Position numbers and translations under genes: made by a program. The notes below the pieces were generated by a model. That model ran no database searches and was not told the DNA's origin. It worked only from the letters and a program-made list of their open reading frames with translations. This document shows, piece by piece, positions 28,799-38,406 of a stretch of DNA of 55,002 bases (the first letter of the stretch is position 1; every line of letters begins with the position of its first letter). The stretch is from Terriglobales bacterium (lineage in GTDB: Bacteria > Acidobacteriota > Terriglobia > Terriglobales > Acidobacteriaceae). The stretch is taken from positions 1-55,002 of the forward strand of contig JAICXB010000028.1 of NCBI GenBank assembly GCA_025980765.1, read 5' to 3'.

Positions 28799-30124
28799 GT
28801 GCATAAGAGCTTCGCCGGTTTTCTCATTTTGCTTGCCGTTACCGGTTTGGCGAGTGCACAGAGCACCGCACCGAATGCGGTCAGCGGCGAAATTGCCCCG
28901 GTGACCCTGGGCAGTAGCGGCCAAATGACTAACGTAATCCATACACAGTTCAGCGCTCAAGGCATGTACGACAGCAGCAGCTATATTGCTAATGGCGGTG
29001 GGAACTGGGTGACTTATCTGCAGTCGAACTTTAGTTTTATGCAAGACCGAAAACGTATGCGCTGGAGCCTCGAATACGATCCCGGAGTTGTTCTGGACCA
29101 GAGCGGACAAACTGGTTCGATGCTGAACCAGAACTTCGGCACAGATATGACATTCAAGGTTGCTCGACACACTGACATTCGTCTTCACGATAACTTTCGT
29201 ATCGATAGCAGCATATTGAGAAATGCTCCGTTGGATACGGTTTCTGAGTTCGGGCTCTTGAGTCGCCCGGACGATAGCTTACTTGCGCCTTACTCGCGAA
29301 GAACTTATGAACAAGTTGGCTTACAAGCAACACAAATGCTGAGCGCGCGCTCGGAATTCACGGTCAGCGGAAATTTCGACGAAGTGAATTTCGATGAAAA
29401 ATCGGGCACTGTCGGCAGTCCGCAGCAGCAATTGATTGATACCAGGGCCGCCGATGGTGAAGCTTCTTACAGCTATCGCTTGTCGCGGCGCCACACGATT
29501 GGACTGATGTATCAGCATCAGGATTATTGGGTGCAAGGGGTCGATTCCGGAGGGCAGTCGCAGGGCTTTTTCTACACCCACAGCGTGACCTTCGCCAAGG
29601 GTATGACTCTGTCTGGGTTTATTGGTCCACAGTACACCAGAAACCATAATCAGATTTTTGTCGAGATTGACAACGGCTCGGTGGTGGACCGGCATTTTGT
29701 CCAATCTCAGTTCGGAGGATGGTCTGTAAGTGGCGGCTCCACTCTTCAAGTCCAGCGAAAGAGGACTGGCCTCGCGCTTTCTGCTGTGAGACGAGTAAAC
29801 GACGGTGATGGTCTGAGCGGCGCGGGACATTATAACGACTTCAACGGCCGAGTCACCCGGCAGGTTTTCAGAAAATGGACAGTAGATGTGAACGCCGACT
29901 ACTCCAATAGCCAGCTTCTGGGAACTGCCAGCCCGGTCAGCTTTGCTGCCGTTTCTGGTGGCGCATCCCTGCACCGGTCATTTCGCCATGGACTTTCGGC
30001 GCAGGCCAGCTACCTTCGTATTCATCAATTGGATTTGGTTGGCCAACCCATCTTTGGCAATCTGGACCACAATCAAATTTCGCTTTCCCTCAATTACGAG
30101 TTTTCACACGGACTAGGACGCTGA
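28799..30124 (+). CDS. Outer-membrane beta-barrel protein of the exopolysaccharide locus
   Basis: GTG 28799 has GAGG six bases upstream; GTG 28787 overlaps the previous stop and is the alternative. A Sec signal (MHKSFAGFLILLAVTGLASA) leads a 441-residue protein of alternating polar and hydrophobic strands with frequent Tyr, Phe and Trp (for example WRMRWSLEYDP-like and TIGLMYQHQDYW), ending in ISLSLNYEFSHGLGR. This is the pattern of a 14- to 18-stranded barrel. Exosortase-linked exopolysaccharide loci often encode such a barrel after the Wza-like gene; it may be the outer-membrane pore that the short Wza-like protein lacks. I find no named domain. Confidence 0.75.
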   Translation: MHKSFAGFLILLAVTGLASAQSTAPNAVSGEIAPVTLGSSGQMTNVIHTQFSAQGMYDSSSYIANGGGNWVTYLQSNFSFMQDRKRMRWSLEYDPGVVLDQSGQTGSMLNQNFGTDMTFKVARHTDIRLHDNFRIDSSILRNAPLDTVSEFGLLSRPDDSLLAPYSRRTYEQVGLQATQMLSARSEFTVSGNFDEVNFDEKSGTVGSPQQQLIDTRAADGEASYSYRLSRRHTIGLMYQHQDYWVQGVDSGGQSQGFFYTHSVTFAKGMTLSGFIGPQYTRNHNQIFVEIDNGSVVDRHFVQSQFGGWSVSGGSTLQVQRKRTGLALSAVRRVNDGDGLSGAGHYNDFNGRVTRQVFRKWTVDVNADYSNSQLLGTASPVSFAAVSGGASLHRSFRHGLSAQASYLRIHQLDLVGQPIFGNLDHNQISLSLNYEFSHGLGR

Positions 30125-30125
30125 C

Positions 30126-31727
30126 ATGATCGAACCGCAACAGGAAAGCACACCGTTAGCAACGATCGAGACTTACCGTGAGGCTCTGTACCGGCGTCGC
30201 TGGTGCTTTCTGCTGATATTGTTCGGAATCTGGCTAGCGGGATGGCTCTTCGCGTGGCTGTTGCCCGCTGTTTATCGTTCGCAAAGCGTCATCCTCATTG
30301 AACAACAGAAGGTTCCAGAACAGTATGTCACTCCTAATGTATCGATCGATCTTCAGGAGCGGCTGAACAGTATGACTCAGACCATCATGAGTCGCACGCG
30401 GCTGGAAAGGATCATTGAGGAGCTGCACCTGTATTCCAAAGAACGCGCTCACATGAGTCCGGAAGAATTGGTGGACCGCATGCGCAGCGACATTCGTATT
30501 GATCTGGTGCAGGCTCCAGGTAAGCGCGAAGAGTTGACCGCCTTCAAGATTTCGTACAGCTCTGCAGATCCGCGTCTTGCGCAGCAGGTCACAAGTCAAC
30601 TCACGTCGTTGTTTATTGAAGAGAACTTACGCGTGCGGGAGCAGCAATCAGAAAGCACGACTGGATTCCTGCAGAACCAACTGGACGATGCAGGCAAACA
30701 ACTCGCCCAGCAGGAACAGAGCATTCGAGATTTCAAGGATAAGTACTTAGGCCAGCTTCCGGGGCAGATGCAAAGCAACGTCGGAATTTTGTCAGGACTG
30801 CAGGGAAGAGTAGAAGCGGAGTCAGACGCGCTGAACCGTGCTAAACAGCAGGATCTATATATGCATTCTCTCCTGGCACAATATAAAGCTGTACGCGACT
30901 CCTTGCAACATAGTAAGGAAGTCCCTCTTTCTGACCAGGTGGATCACGAGATCAATACCCTAAAGAGCCAAGTTGCAGATCTCTCAACCCGCTATACCGA
31001 TCGGCATCCTGATCTGGTGAAAGCACGCAAACAGCTTGCAGCCGCAGAGGCGCTCAAGAGCAAGATTGATGCCGAGTCGCAGTCTAAGAATTCGAAGCCA
31101 AGTACAGACGATCCAGAGACAGCTCGTACTCCCGCAGAAGTAAATGCGATGACTCCGATCATTCAACTTGAAAGCCAGATCAAAGCAAATGATCGCGATA
31201 TTACCTACCGGCAAAAAATTATCGATTCGCTGGAAGCACAGATCGGCGATTACCAGCGGCGCCTGAATGAAACGCCAGTCCGCGAGCAGCAGTTGGCCGA
31301 CCTGACTCGTAACTACGACCAGTCGCGCGCGAATTATGAGTCGCTATTGGCCAAGAAAAACCAGTCGGAGCTCGCAACCAATCTGGAGAAGCGTCAGCAG
31401 GGCGAGCAGTTGCGCGTACTGGATCCGCCAAACTTGCCGGCGAAGCCGTACTCGCCAGACCGGCTGCGGTACAGTTTCTTTGCTTTGGTTGCGGGATTTA
31501 TGTTTGCGTTGCTAGTTTCGGCCGGCCTGGAAACGATTGACGATCGCGTCCACAGCGAGCGCGATTTGAAGGAATTCTCCACTCCGCTGCTGGCCGACAT
31601 TCCAAGCCTGACGCTGCCTTCGGAAGATGCCGCGCGGCGACTTCGGAACAGGTTCGAATGGGCGGCCGTGGCCGTGATTGTCCTCTGTATCGGCTTGGGC
31701 AATCTGCTTGCGTACTATCGAGGCTAA
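30126..31727 (+). CDS. Wzz/GumC-type polysaccharide chain-length determinant
   Basis: This 533-residue inner-membrane protein has a first transmembrane helix at about 27-47, a Wzz domain after it (YRSQSVILIEQQKVPEQYV), and long coiled-coil segments between about 160 and 400 (for example LDDAGKQLAQQEQSIRDFKD). The GNVR-like region precedes the second helix (PAKPYSPDRLRYSFF, about 440). A third helix lies at the very end. No kinase domain is fused; the BY-kinase is encoded two genes downstream. The protein sets chain length and connects export across the periplasm. It begins two bases after the barrel gene. Confidence 0.93.
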   Translation: MIEPQQESTPLATIETYREALYRRRWCFLLILFGIWLAGWLFAWLLPAVYRSQSVILIEQQKVPEQYVTPNVSIDLQERLNSMTQTIMSRTRLERIIEELHLYSKERAHMSPEELVDRMRSDIRIDLVQAPGKREELTAFKISYSSADPRLAQQVTSQLTSLFIEENLRVREQQSESTTGFLQNQLDDAGKQLAQQEQSIRDFKDKYLGQLPGQMQSNVGILSGLQGRVEAESDALNRAKQQDLYMHSLLAQYKAVRDSLQHSKEVPLSDQVDHEINTLKSQVADLSTRYTDRHPDLVKARKQLAAAEALKSKIDAESQSKNSKPSTDDPETARTPAEVNAMTPIIQLESQIKANDRDITYRQKIIDSLEAQIGDYQRRLNETPVREQQLADLTRNYDQSRANYESLLAKKNQSELATNLEKRQQGEQLRVLDPPNLPAKPYSPDRLRYSFFALVAGFMFALLVSAGLETIDDRVHSERDLKEFSTPLLADIPSLTLPSEDAARRLRNRFEWAAVAVIVLCIGLGNLLAYYRG

Positions 31728-31731
31728 TCAC

Positions 31732-32580
31732 ATGTACAGAAAACATTTTGGTCTCGCGCGGAACCCGTTCGATATCACGCCCGATCCTTATTTCTTGTTC
31801 CCTACTCCAAAGCATAACGAGGCTTTGGCTAGTTTGTACTACGGAGTCCAGCGGCAAATGGGTTTTGTCGTGCTGACCGGCGAAGTTGGCACAGGTAAGA
31901 CGCTCATGCTGCGCTGCGTGATGGAGTTGTTGTCGCGTTGCCACACCGAGTTCGCATATGTTTTCAATACTATGCTTTCTCCGATTGAATTTCTTCAGTA
32001 TGTAACCGGCGACTTCGGATTACCAGCGGTCGAGAGTAAGGGGCAGCTGCTGGTACAGCTAAACCGATTCTTGATCGAGCGTCACCAGCGCGGACTTGCA
32101 ACCGCTTTGATCGTGGATGAGGGGCAGCTCCTCACTTGGGAGGTCCTGGAGGAAATCAGACTGTTGACGAACCTGGAGAATTCGAGGAAGAAGCTTCTGC
32201 AAATTCTTTTGGTCGGTCAACCTGAACTCGAACAGAAGCTGGAATCAGTCGAATTAAGGCAATTGAAACAACGCATCGCCCTTCGTTGCCGGCTGGAATC
32301 CTTGACGCTTCCCGAAACGGCACAGTACATCTACCGCCGGCTGCATCTGGCGGGAGCGAACGGTCGCGGGCGCACGTTGTTCCCGGAAGACAGTATAGGA
32401 AGTGTTTTTGAGCATTCCAAAGGCGTGCCGCGGCTGGTGAATACGATTTGCGAAAATGCCTTGATCGCGGCGTATGGGAGGCAACTGAACACTGTCTCGA
32501 AAGAGATCATTCAAGAAATCGCCGCGGATTTCCATTTGCTACCCATGGATGCCCCGGGCGTAGAAGTGACGACCAGATGA
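31732..32580 (+). CDS. ExeA/GspA-like AAA ATPase of the exosortase-exopolysaccharide locus
   Basis: ATG 31732 starts MYRKHFGLARNPFDITPDP, the standard opening of this family; the longer frame overlaps the Wzz gene and is not used. The 282-residue protein has Walker A GEVGTGKT (50-57), Walker B ALIVDEGQ, and sensor/arginine regions around RLVNTICENALIAA. ExeA-like ATPases without a periplasmic domain are a frequent member of PEP-CTERM/exosortase loci and are annotated as putative secretion ATPases; their precise task is not established. Gene order beside Wzz and BY-kinase is the usual one. Confidence 0.9.
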   Translation: MYRKHFGLARNPFDITPDPYFLFPTPKHNEALASLYYGVQRQMGFVVLTGEVGTGKTLMLRCVMELLSRCHTEFAYVFNTMLSPIEFLQYVTGDFGLPAVESKGQLLVQLNRFLIERHQRGLATALIVDEGQLLTWEVLEEIRLLTNLENSRKKLLQILLVGQPELEQKLESVELRQLKQRIALRCRLESLTLPETAQYIYRRLHLAGANGRGRTLFPEDSIGSVFEHSKGVPRLVNTICENALIAAYGRQLNTVSKEIIQEIAADFHLLPMDAPGVEVTTR

Positions 32581-32621
32581 CGAGCAGTGAGCACGCTGAA
32601 CAGAACGGAGCCATTTAACGA

Positions 32622-33500
32622 ATGAGTCGTGTTTTTCAGGCACTTCAGCGCTCTGGAATGATGCCAGAGATCGCGCCGATTCAAACCGGTGAAGTCGTTC
32701 CCCAGCAGGAATTCCGGGCGGCAGCCGATTTGCTGCGCGAGCTGCGGGAAGAGGCTGGTGGTGACTCCCTCACGGATACTCCCATGCTGCCGTGCAAGCT
32801 GACCGCTGCCAATCGACTGGCCGCGCTGAACGAACATGGCGACCTCGGGGCAGAAAAGTTTTCCATTCTGGGTACGCGACTAAACCGTTTGCAGGAGGTC
32901 CATTCCGTCAAGAGATTGCTTATTACCAGCAGCGTAAAGGAAGAAGGGAAGAGCCTGATGGCCGCCAACATCGCCATCAGCCTGGCACGCCACAAGGCGA
33001 AGAGGGTGCTGCTCATCGAGGGTGACCTTCGCCAGCCCAAGCTCGGTTCACTGTTTGGAGTCCAGGACCTTAATGGAATCAGTGAACAACTGACTGACAG
33101 TGCTCCGGTGACTCAAAATCTACATCGCTTTCAGGATCTCAGCCTTTGGTGTCTTTTTGCCGGTCGGGATTGTTCTCGGCCCCTGGAGTTGCTGCAGTCT
33201 CCGCGCCTTCCGGTTCTATTAAACCATTTCAGCGATATGTTCGATTGGGTCATTATCGATGCGCCGCCGGTCGCGGCTGTCGCAGATGCAGACCTCTGGT
33301 CTCAGCTGGTAGATCGCGTCCTGATCGTTGTACGCGAAGGCGTCACCTCCAAGAAGGTTTTGCGCCATACCTTGAATTCCATTGATCCCAAATTGATCTG
33401 CGGAGTGATTTTGAACGAAGCCAAAGAGGCACAGTCTCAGTATATGTACTACTACGGAACTCCTCATCGCCGTGGAGGCAAGCGAGGCAAAACCAAGTGA
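32622..33500 (+). CDS. Bacterial tyrosine kinase (CpsD/Wzc-C-type) for exopolysaccharide assembly
   Basis: The 292-residue BY-kinase has the Walker A variant SSVKEEGKS (103-111), Walker A' LLIEGDLRQP (130-139), Walker B FDWVIIDAPP, and a C-terminal tyrosine cluster YMYYYG (274-279) that would be autophosphorylated. It acts with the membrane adaptor (the Wzz protein) to control polymerisation and export. The first 60 residues are poorly conserved and may bind partner proteins. The stop overlaps the GTG start of the next gene. Confidence 0.93.
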   Translation: MSRVFQALQRSGMMPEIAPIQTGEVVPQQEFRAAADLLRELREEAGGDSLTDTPMLPCKLTAANRLAALNEHGDLGAEKFSILGTRLNRLQEVHSVKRLLITSSVKEEGKSLMAANIAISLARHKAKRVLLIEGDLRQPKLGSLFGVQDLNGISEQLTDSAPVTQNLHRFQDLSLWCLFAGRDCSRPLELLQSPRLPVLLNHFSDMFDWVIIDAPPVAAVADADLWSQLVDRVLIVVREGVTSKKVLRHTLNSIDPKLICGVILNEAKEAQSQYMYYYGTPHRRGGKRGKTK

Positions 33501-34354
33501 TTCGTCTGTTCAATGCCTACTTCCCAGCCCGTACCCTGCTGCTCGGGATGTCGGAGGCATTTCTGGTCACGTTGGGCTTCACTACATCCATTGTCCTGTG
33601 GTTCGGGCTCATGGATGCGGACTTGATGCTTTGGTATGAACGGGGCTTCATAAAGATATTCGCCATTTCCGCGATTTTTATCGTCTGCATGTATTACTTC
33701 GATTTGTACGACACGCTCGTGCTCGGTAACCGGCGCGAAGTGTTGACCAGGCTCATTCAGGTCCTCGGTACTTCATGTTTGATTCTGGCCGGATTGTATG
33801 TTGCGTATCCCTGGCTGCGCATTGGCTACTCGGTGTTTCTTTCCGGCCTGGTCTTCGTCGGAATCTCGATCGCATTGTTGCGCAGGCTTTTCCTTCTTCT
33901 CAATCACTTGCCGCGATTTTCGGAGCGAATGCTGGTGGTTGGAGATGGCGCTCTCACACAGTCGCTGTTCACCGAAGTCGAGAAGCGAAAAGAACTTGGG
34001 GTGCAACTGGTTGGTTGCGTTTCGGACCGGGACGGTGGCGCCGGGTCAGGCACGCTTCCCGCCATTGGCCGTATCGACCAACTGGAAGACGTCATCGAAA
34101 AGGAACAGGTCAAACGGATCGTGGTTGCTATGACCGAGCGACGGGGCAAGCTGCCCATTGAATCTTTGCTGAAACTCAAGATGAAAGGGGTAGTCATACA
34201 GGACGGTGCTGAATTTTTCGAAACCGTAACTGGGAAGATATCCCTCGATTCGCTCCGGCTTAGCTGGCTACTATTTTCGCCGGGCTTCCGAATTTCGAGA
34301 GTGATGTCGGCTATAAGCGAGGTCTCTCAATTTTCCTCGCGCTCGTCGGGATAA
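33497..34354 (+). pseudogene. Polyprenyl glycosylphosphotransferase, N-terminal part (frameshifted)
   Basis: GTG 33497 overlaps the BY-kinase stop. The 285-codon frame encodes the N-terminal membrane region (four or five helices, from about 12 to 125) and the nucleotide-binding-like middle domain (RMLVVGDGALTQSLF, then VVAMTERRGKLPIESLL) of an exopolysaccharide initiating transferase. It ends shortly after the normal FRISRVMSAI segment in a non-family tail (SEVSQFSSRSSG). The catalytic domain continues in the +1 frame at 34318-34887. One missing A near 34313-34317 (CTATAAGCG instead of CTATAAAGCG) accounts for the break and would restore SAIKRGLSIFLALVG. It could be a real mutation or a sequence error. 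Confidence 0.8.
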
Positions 34355-34362
34355 TCATTACC

Positions 34363-34887
34363 TTGCCGTTAATGGCGTTGGTCGCAATTTGTGTCCGCCT
34401 CGACTCGAATGGGCCGGCGATCTTTCGCCAGGAGCGCATCGGCAAAGATGGAAAGATTTTTACGCTTTACAAGTTTCGCTCCATGCGACAAGGCTCCGAC
34501 AAGGGCGGGAAGCATATGCCTGCCATGGAGGCGGATGACCGGATTACCCGGGTAGGCGGCTATCTGCGGCGTTTGCGGCTGGATGAGCTGCCGCAGCTAT
34601 TCAATATCCTGCGTGGCGACATGTATTTCGTCGGGCCGCGTCCCTTTGTTCCAGATCAGGAATCGGATCTTGCCGAGAAGATTCCGTTTTACTCCCAGCG
34701 CTGGGCGGTCAAGCCCGGCGCCACCGGATGGGCCCAGATCAATCGCGGATATTGCGCATCCCTCGAAGACAACCAGGAAAAGCTGGCGTTCGACCTCTTC
34801 TATATCAAGAACATGTCGATTGGGCTGGATTTGCTCATACTCTTCCAGACGGTAAAAATTCTGCTCCTCGGGCGAGGCGGCAGATGA
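34363..34887 (+). pseudogene. Polyprenyl glycosylphosphotransferase, C-terminal catalytic part
   Basis: From about 34318 the +1 frame carries the last transmembrane helix and the bacterial sugar transferase domain; 34363 is only its first possible start (TTG). Motifs are FRQERIGKDGKIFTLYKFRSM, LRRLRLDELPQLFNIL and VGPRPFVPDQE, followed by WAVKPGATGWAQIN and the ending DLLILFQTVKILLLGRG. The domain transfers a sugar phosphate from a nucleotide sugar to undecaprenyl phosphate, the first step of repeat-unit synthesis. The residues expected for catalysis are all present. The part has no ribosome site, so it would be expressed only if the frame is intact in the organism. Confidence 0.82.
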
Positions 34888-34926
34888 GTTCGGCAATCAC
34901 AACACCCCTCGAGGGGCGCTGAGACC

Positions 34927-36267
34927 ATGATCGAACTCCTACTGTGTTTCGCAGCAATCACGATTGTCTTTGCCGCAGGGCGCCGCTCGCTGGTTGGTGG
35001 ACTGGTGGCGGTTTTCGCTGTGGGATACATCTACGGCATCACCCGGGCAAATTTCAACGCGGCCGCTTCTCATTTCATCTTTGACGCCGGCGTTATCGGA
35101 TTGTATGCCGCCCGTTGGGGCGACCTCTCGAAAAAGCTTGAGGGACGCGATGCGCGCTGGCTGAAATTGTGGATCACCCTTCTCACTCTCTGGCCGGTGC
35201 TTCTGTTCCTGATACCCGTGCAGGACCCAATGATTCAGGTCGTCGGCCTCCGAGCCGACATCTTTTTCATTCCGTTTCTCATATTGGGAACTCGTCTGGA
35301 CGATAGCACGATTTGCAGGCTAGCCACGTCGCTCGCAATTCTGAACATCGCCGCTTTCCTGATGGCGGGGACTGAGTACTTCCTGGGCATTGAGCGATTT
35401 TTCCCGCACAATGAGGTTACCCAGATTCTGTACAACAGTAAGGACATTGCCAACTACACTGCCTATCGGATCCCATCATTCTTCAGCAGCCCCGCTGCCT
35501 ATGGAGGGACGATGGTAATGACAATGCCCTTCCTGCTGGGAGCTTGGTTCCAAAGAAAGCAGGCTACACTGCGCAGGATTGTCTTGGCCGCCGGGCTTGC
35601 CGCATCAGCAATTGGCGTGCTGATGTGCGCCAGCCGCTCGCATTTCGTGGTGATGGCCATCCTATTTGCCGCCGCTGCCGTGCGTGGCCGCGTGCCTGTG
35701 GCTTTGCGAGCAGGCCTTATCGCCATCGTTCTCGTTATTTGCTTCGTCGCGGCGGGGAACCAGCGGTTACAGCGGTTTACCGAGCTTACTGACACAGACT
35801 ATGTGGGCGAGCGCGTTGCCACCAGCGTCAACCTGGGCTTCTTCGAAGCTGCAGCTCGCTATCCTATGGGCAATGGCTTGGGTGGCGGTGGAACGAGCAT
35901 TCCCTACTTCCTACAGGACCGATTGAAAGATCCGGTCGGCATTGAGAACGAATATGCCCGCATTCTTCTGGAAGAAGGATTGCCTGGGCTATTCCTTTGG
36001 GTGGGCTTCCTGTTCTGGTTGTTCCGGCGCAAGATCGAAGGAGGCCAAGCTTTTGAGTACGGGAAACGGCTGGCATGGATTACCTGTCTGGCTTACTTCC
36101 TCACGGGACTAATCGGGACAGGTCTGCTGACCTCCATTCCCGGTACTCCCATCCTTTTACTCTCAATCAGCTGGGCAGCTTTGGGCAAGAAGGTGCCAGA
36201 CGAAACTCCTGTCTCGCTGGCGATGCCAATCGTGAACGACTACTGGCTGGCCAAGGTGGAATCGTGA
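34927..36267 (+). CDS. O-antigen ligase/Wzy-like polymerase
   Basis: The 446-residue inner-membrane protein has about eleven helices and a large periplasmic loop in the second half. That loop contains YPMGNGLGGGGTSIPYF and VGIENEYARILLEEGLPGLF, the region where Wzy_C/WaaL-like proteins have their signature (the GxG-rich segment followed by a His or Glu-Asn before a helix). Ligase and polymerase are not separable by sequence. In this locus it is the only candidate polymerase. ATG 34927 follows a GAGGGG box. Its stop overlaps the start of the next gene. Confidence 0.8.
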   Translation: MIELLLCFAAITIVFAAGRRSLVGGLVAVFAVGYIYGITRANFNAAASHFIFDAGVIGLYAARWGDLSKKLEGRDARWLKLWITLLTLWPVLLFLIPVQDPMIQVVGLRADIFFIPFLILGTRLDDSTICRLATSLAILNIAAFLMAGTEYFLGIERFFPHNEVTQILYNSKDIANYTAYRIPSFFSSPAAYGGTMVMTMPFLLGAWFQRKQATLRRIVLAAGLAASAIGVLMCASRSHFVVMAILFAAAAVRGRVPVALRAGLIAIVLVICFVAAGNQRLQRFTELTDTDYVGERVATSVNLGFFEAAARYPMGNGLGGGGTSIPYFLQDRLKDPVGIENEYARILLEEGLPGLFLWVGFLFWLFRRKIEGGQAFEYGKRLAWITCLAYFLTGLIGTGLLTSIPGTPILLLSISWAALGKKVPDETPVSLAMPIVNDYWLAKVES

Positions 36268-37490
36268 GAACTAGGACTGGCAAAGCGCAGCCCTGGGTGA
36301 TTGTCGCCGGCGGCTTCCACGATCTCGGCGGAATGGACAAGGCCAACTCCGCGCTGGCACGATATCTCCTGGAACAGAATGTTCCAACGCATCTGGTCGC
36401 GCATCGCATCTCAGACGAGTTTCGGCAAGGTCCGGCGACCATTCACCTGGTTCCGCGGCCGCTCAATTCCTACCTGTTGGGCGAACAGGCTCTTGATTTC
36501 CAGGGCAGATGGGTGGCGCGCGAAGTGAAATCGGAATTTCCGAATGCGATCATTGTGGCCAATGGCGGTAATTGCCCTTCGCCGGACGTGAACTGGGTGC
36601 ACAGCGTGCACCACGCATGGCCATCGGTCCTGCCGGAGAATACTCCAGCCTGGTTTCGCGCAAAAGAAGGATTCACCAAAGGACGCAGCCGGCACCGGGA
36701 ACTGCGCGCCGTCCGCAAGGCACGCCTGGTTGTCGCTAACTCAGAGCGAACCAGGCGAGACGTCATTGAACTTCTCAAGGCGGATCCTTCCAGAGTGGTC
36801 AAAATCTATCTTGGTGCGGATCCCGAATGGACGGAGGTCACGCCCGAGGAAAAGCTGCAGGCGCGCGCATGGCTGAAACTCGACGCGAGCCGCAAGGTCA
36901 TAACCTTCGTTGGCGCTCTGGGACACGATCAAAACAAAGGCCTGGACACACTCTGGGCAGCCTGGTCGGATCCGGAGTTCCGCAAACAGTGCGATTGCGA
37001 TTTGGTCATCGCTGGAGGGGGCCGAGGAGTGTCCGCCTGGAGGGCACGCATCGAGGCAAGTGGATTAGCGTCGCGGGTTCGCCTCATTGGATTCAGCGAT
37101 CGCATTCGCGATGTCCTCGCGGCCTCAGACCTGCTGGTCAGTCCAGCACATTACGAAGCGTTTGGTCTGAATGTGCATGAGGCAATCTGCCGCGGCGTAC
37201 CCGCGATCGTCACGGCAACTGCGGGCATTGCAGAACTTTACCCGGCGGAACTCGCGCACATGCTGTTGCATGATGCTAGTGATCGACCTGCTCTCGTCAG
37301 CCTGCTTCTACGCTGGAAGTTTCAGCCGGAAACGGTGCGACAAGATTTTCTTACCCTGGGCCGTTGCCTGCGCGCGCATACCTGGAAGCAGATGGCCCAG
37401 GAAATCGTTGATGCTGTACACGATTATGTTGGCTCGTCAGAGACCGAATTCGAAGAAGCTGAGGCCTCCGAGGTACATTCAAGCAAATGA
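36264..37490 (+). CDS. Glycosyltransferase family 4-type enzyme
   Basis: GTG 36264 overlaps the stop of the polymerase-like gene; the longer upstream frame is antisense-like overlap and is discarded. The 408-residue protein has the two-domain GT-B fold. The N-terminal part starts PWVIVAGGFHDLGGMDKANS and the C-terminal donor domain contains ITFVGALGHDQNKGLDTLW, LVIAGGG and the nucleotide-sugar motif SPAHYEAFGLNVHEAICRG with the E-x7-E-like acidic pair. It adds a sugar to the lipid-linked repeat unit; donor and acceptor are unknown. The stop overlaps the next start by four bases. Confidence 0.9.
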   Translation: MRTRTGKAQPWVIVAGGFHDLGGMDKANSALARYLLEQNVPTHLVAHRISDEFRQGPATIHLVPRPLNSYLLGEQALDFQGRWVAREVKSEFPNAIIVANGGNCPSPDVNWVHSVHHAWPSVLPENTPAWFRAKEGFTKGRSRHRELRAVRKARLVVANSERTRRDVIELLKADPSRVVKIYLGADPEWTEVTPEEKLQARAWLKLDASRKVITFVGALGHDQNKGLDTLWAAWSDPEFRKQCDCDLVIAGGGRGVSAWRARIEASGLASRVRLIGFSDRIRDVLAASDLLVSPAHYEAFGLNVHEAICRGVPAIVTATAGIAELYPAELAHMLLHDASDRPALVSLLLRWKFQPETVRQDFLTLGRCLRAHTWKQMAQEIVDAVHDYVGSSETEFEEAEASEVHSSK

Positions 37491-38401
37491 ACGATGAAAC
37501 CATAATCGCGGAATCAATCTGCGAAACCGCGGAGGTCAGAGGCACGGCTCCCGCATTGCCTTTGGCAGCAGAGCGGGAATCCAGCCAGCCTTTGCTCGTC
37601 ATTCAGCCGAAAAGTGGATGGTCCGCGTTAGATCTGGGTGAAATTTGGGCCCATCGAGAACTGCTGTACTTCCTCACCTGGCGGGACATAAAGCTGCGCT
37701 ATAAACAGACGATGCTCGGCGCCATTTGGGCAATCCTCCAGCCCCTGTTGCCGATGGTCATCTTCACCCTGTTTTTTGGCCGCTTGGCGGGAATGCCCTC
37801 CGATGGAATTCCTTATTCCATCTTTGCCTATGCCGCGCTCTTGCCCTGGACGTACTTTGCTAATGCAGTGAGCAACAGTTCCGCAAGCGTAGTGGGGAAC
37901 TCGACGCTGGTTTCGAAAGTTTATTTTCCCCGCATGATTATTCCCGGAGCGGCTACTCTTGCCGCTCTGCTGGATTTTTTCTTTGGCTTGATCATGCTTG
38001 GCGTCTTGATGCTTTGGCACCACGTCTCGCTGCATTTGGGCATCCTGATGTTTCCCGCACTCGTTGTGCTGACTACAGCCCTGGCCCTGGGAATAGGATT
38101 GTTGTTTTCGGCGTGGAATGTGAGATATCGCGACATTCGCTATGCCTTGCCTTTCGTAGTGCAATTCTGGATGTTCGCCACTCCGGTGATCTATCCTGCC
38201 AGTCTGGTGCCGCATAAGTGGCGCTGGGCGCTTGCGCTGAATCCCCTGACCGGCGTGATTGAAGGATTCCGCTCGGCGTTGTTTGGTAGGCCATTTGATT
38301 GGATGTCGTTGAGCTTTTCCAGCGGCGTGGCAATCCTGCTGCTGTTCTATGCAGGCTTTGCATTTCGGCGTATGGAGCGCACCTTCGCCGACACTATTTA
38401 G
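37487..38401 (+). CDS. Polysaccharide ABC exporter permease (Wzm/ABC-2 type)
   Basis: The 304-residue protein has six hydrophobic helices in the ABC-2 pattern. The cytoplasmic start ELLYFLTWRDIKLRYKQTML precedes helix 1, the middle contains STLVSKVYFPRMIIPGAATL, and the end has RWALALNPLTGVIEGFRSAL. Wzm-type permeases translocate lipid-linked polysaccharide across the inner membrane with the ATPase encoded next. The stop is six bases before the ATPase start. It overlaps the previous glycosyltransferase by four bases. Confidence 0.93.
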   Translation: MNDETIIAESICETAEVRGTAPALPLAAERESSQPLLVIQPKSGWSALDLGEIWAHRELLYFLTWRDIKLRYKQTMLGAIWAILQPLLPMVIFTLFFGRLAGMPSDGIPYSIFAYAALLPWTYFANAVSNSSASVVGNSTLVSKVYFPRMIIPGAATLAALLDFFFGLIMLGVLMLWHHVSLHLGILMFPALVVLTTALALGIGLLFSAWNVRYRDIRYALPFVVQFWMFATPVIYPASLVPHKWRWALALNPLTGVIEGFRSALFGRPFDWMSLSFSSGVAILLLFYAGFAFRRMERTFADTI

Positions 38402-38406
38402 AAGAT

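Noticed and set aside
34300..34370. Programmed ribosomal frameshift in the glycosylphosphotransferase
   Set aside because: No slippery heptamer, no downstream pseudoknot apparent, and initiating transferases are not known to use frameshifting.
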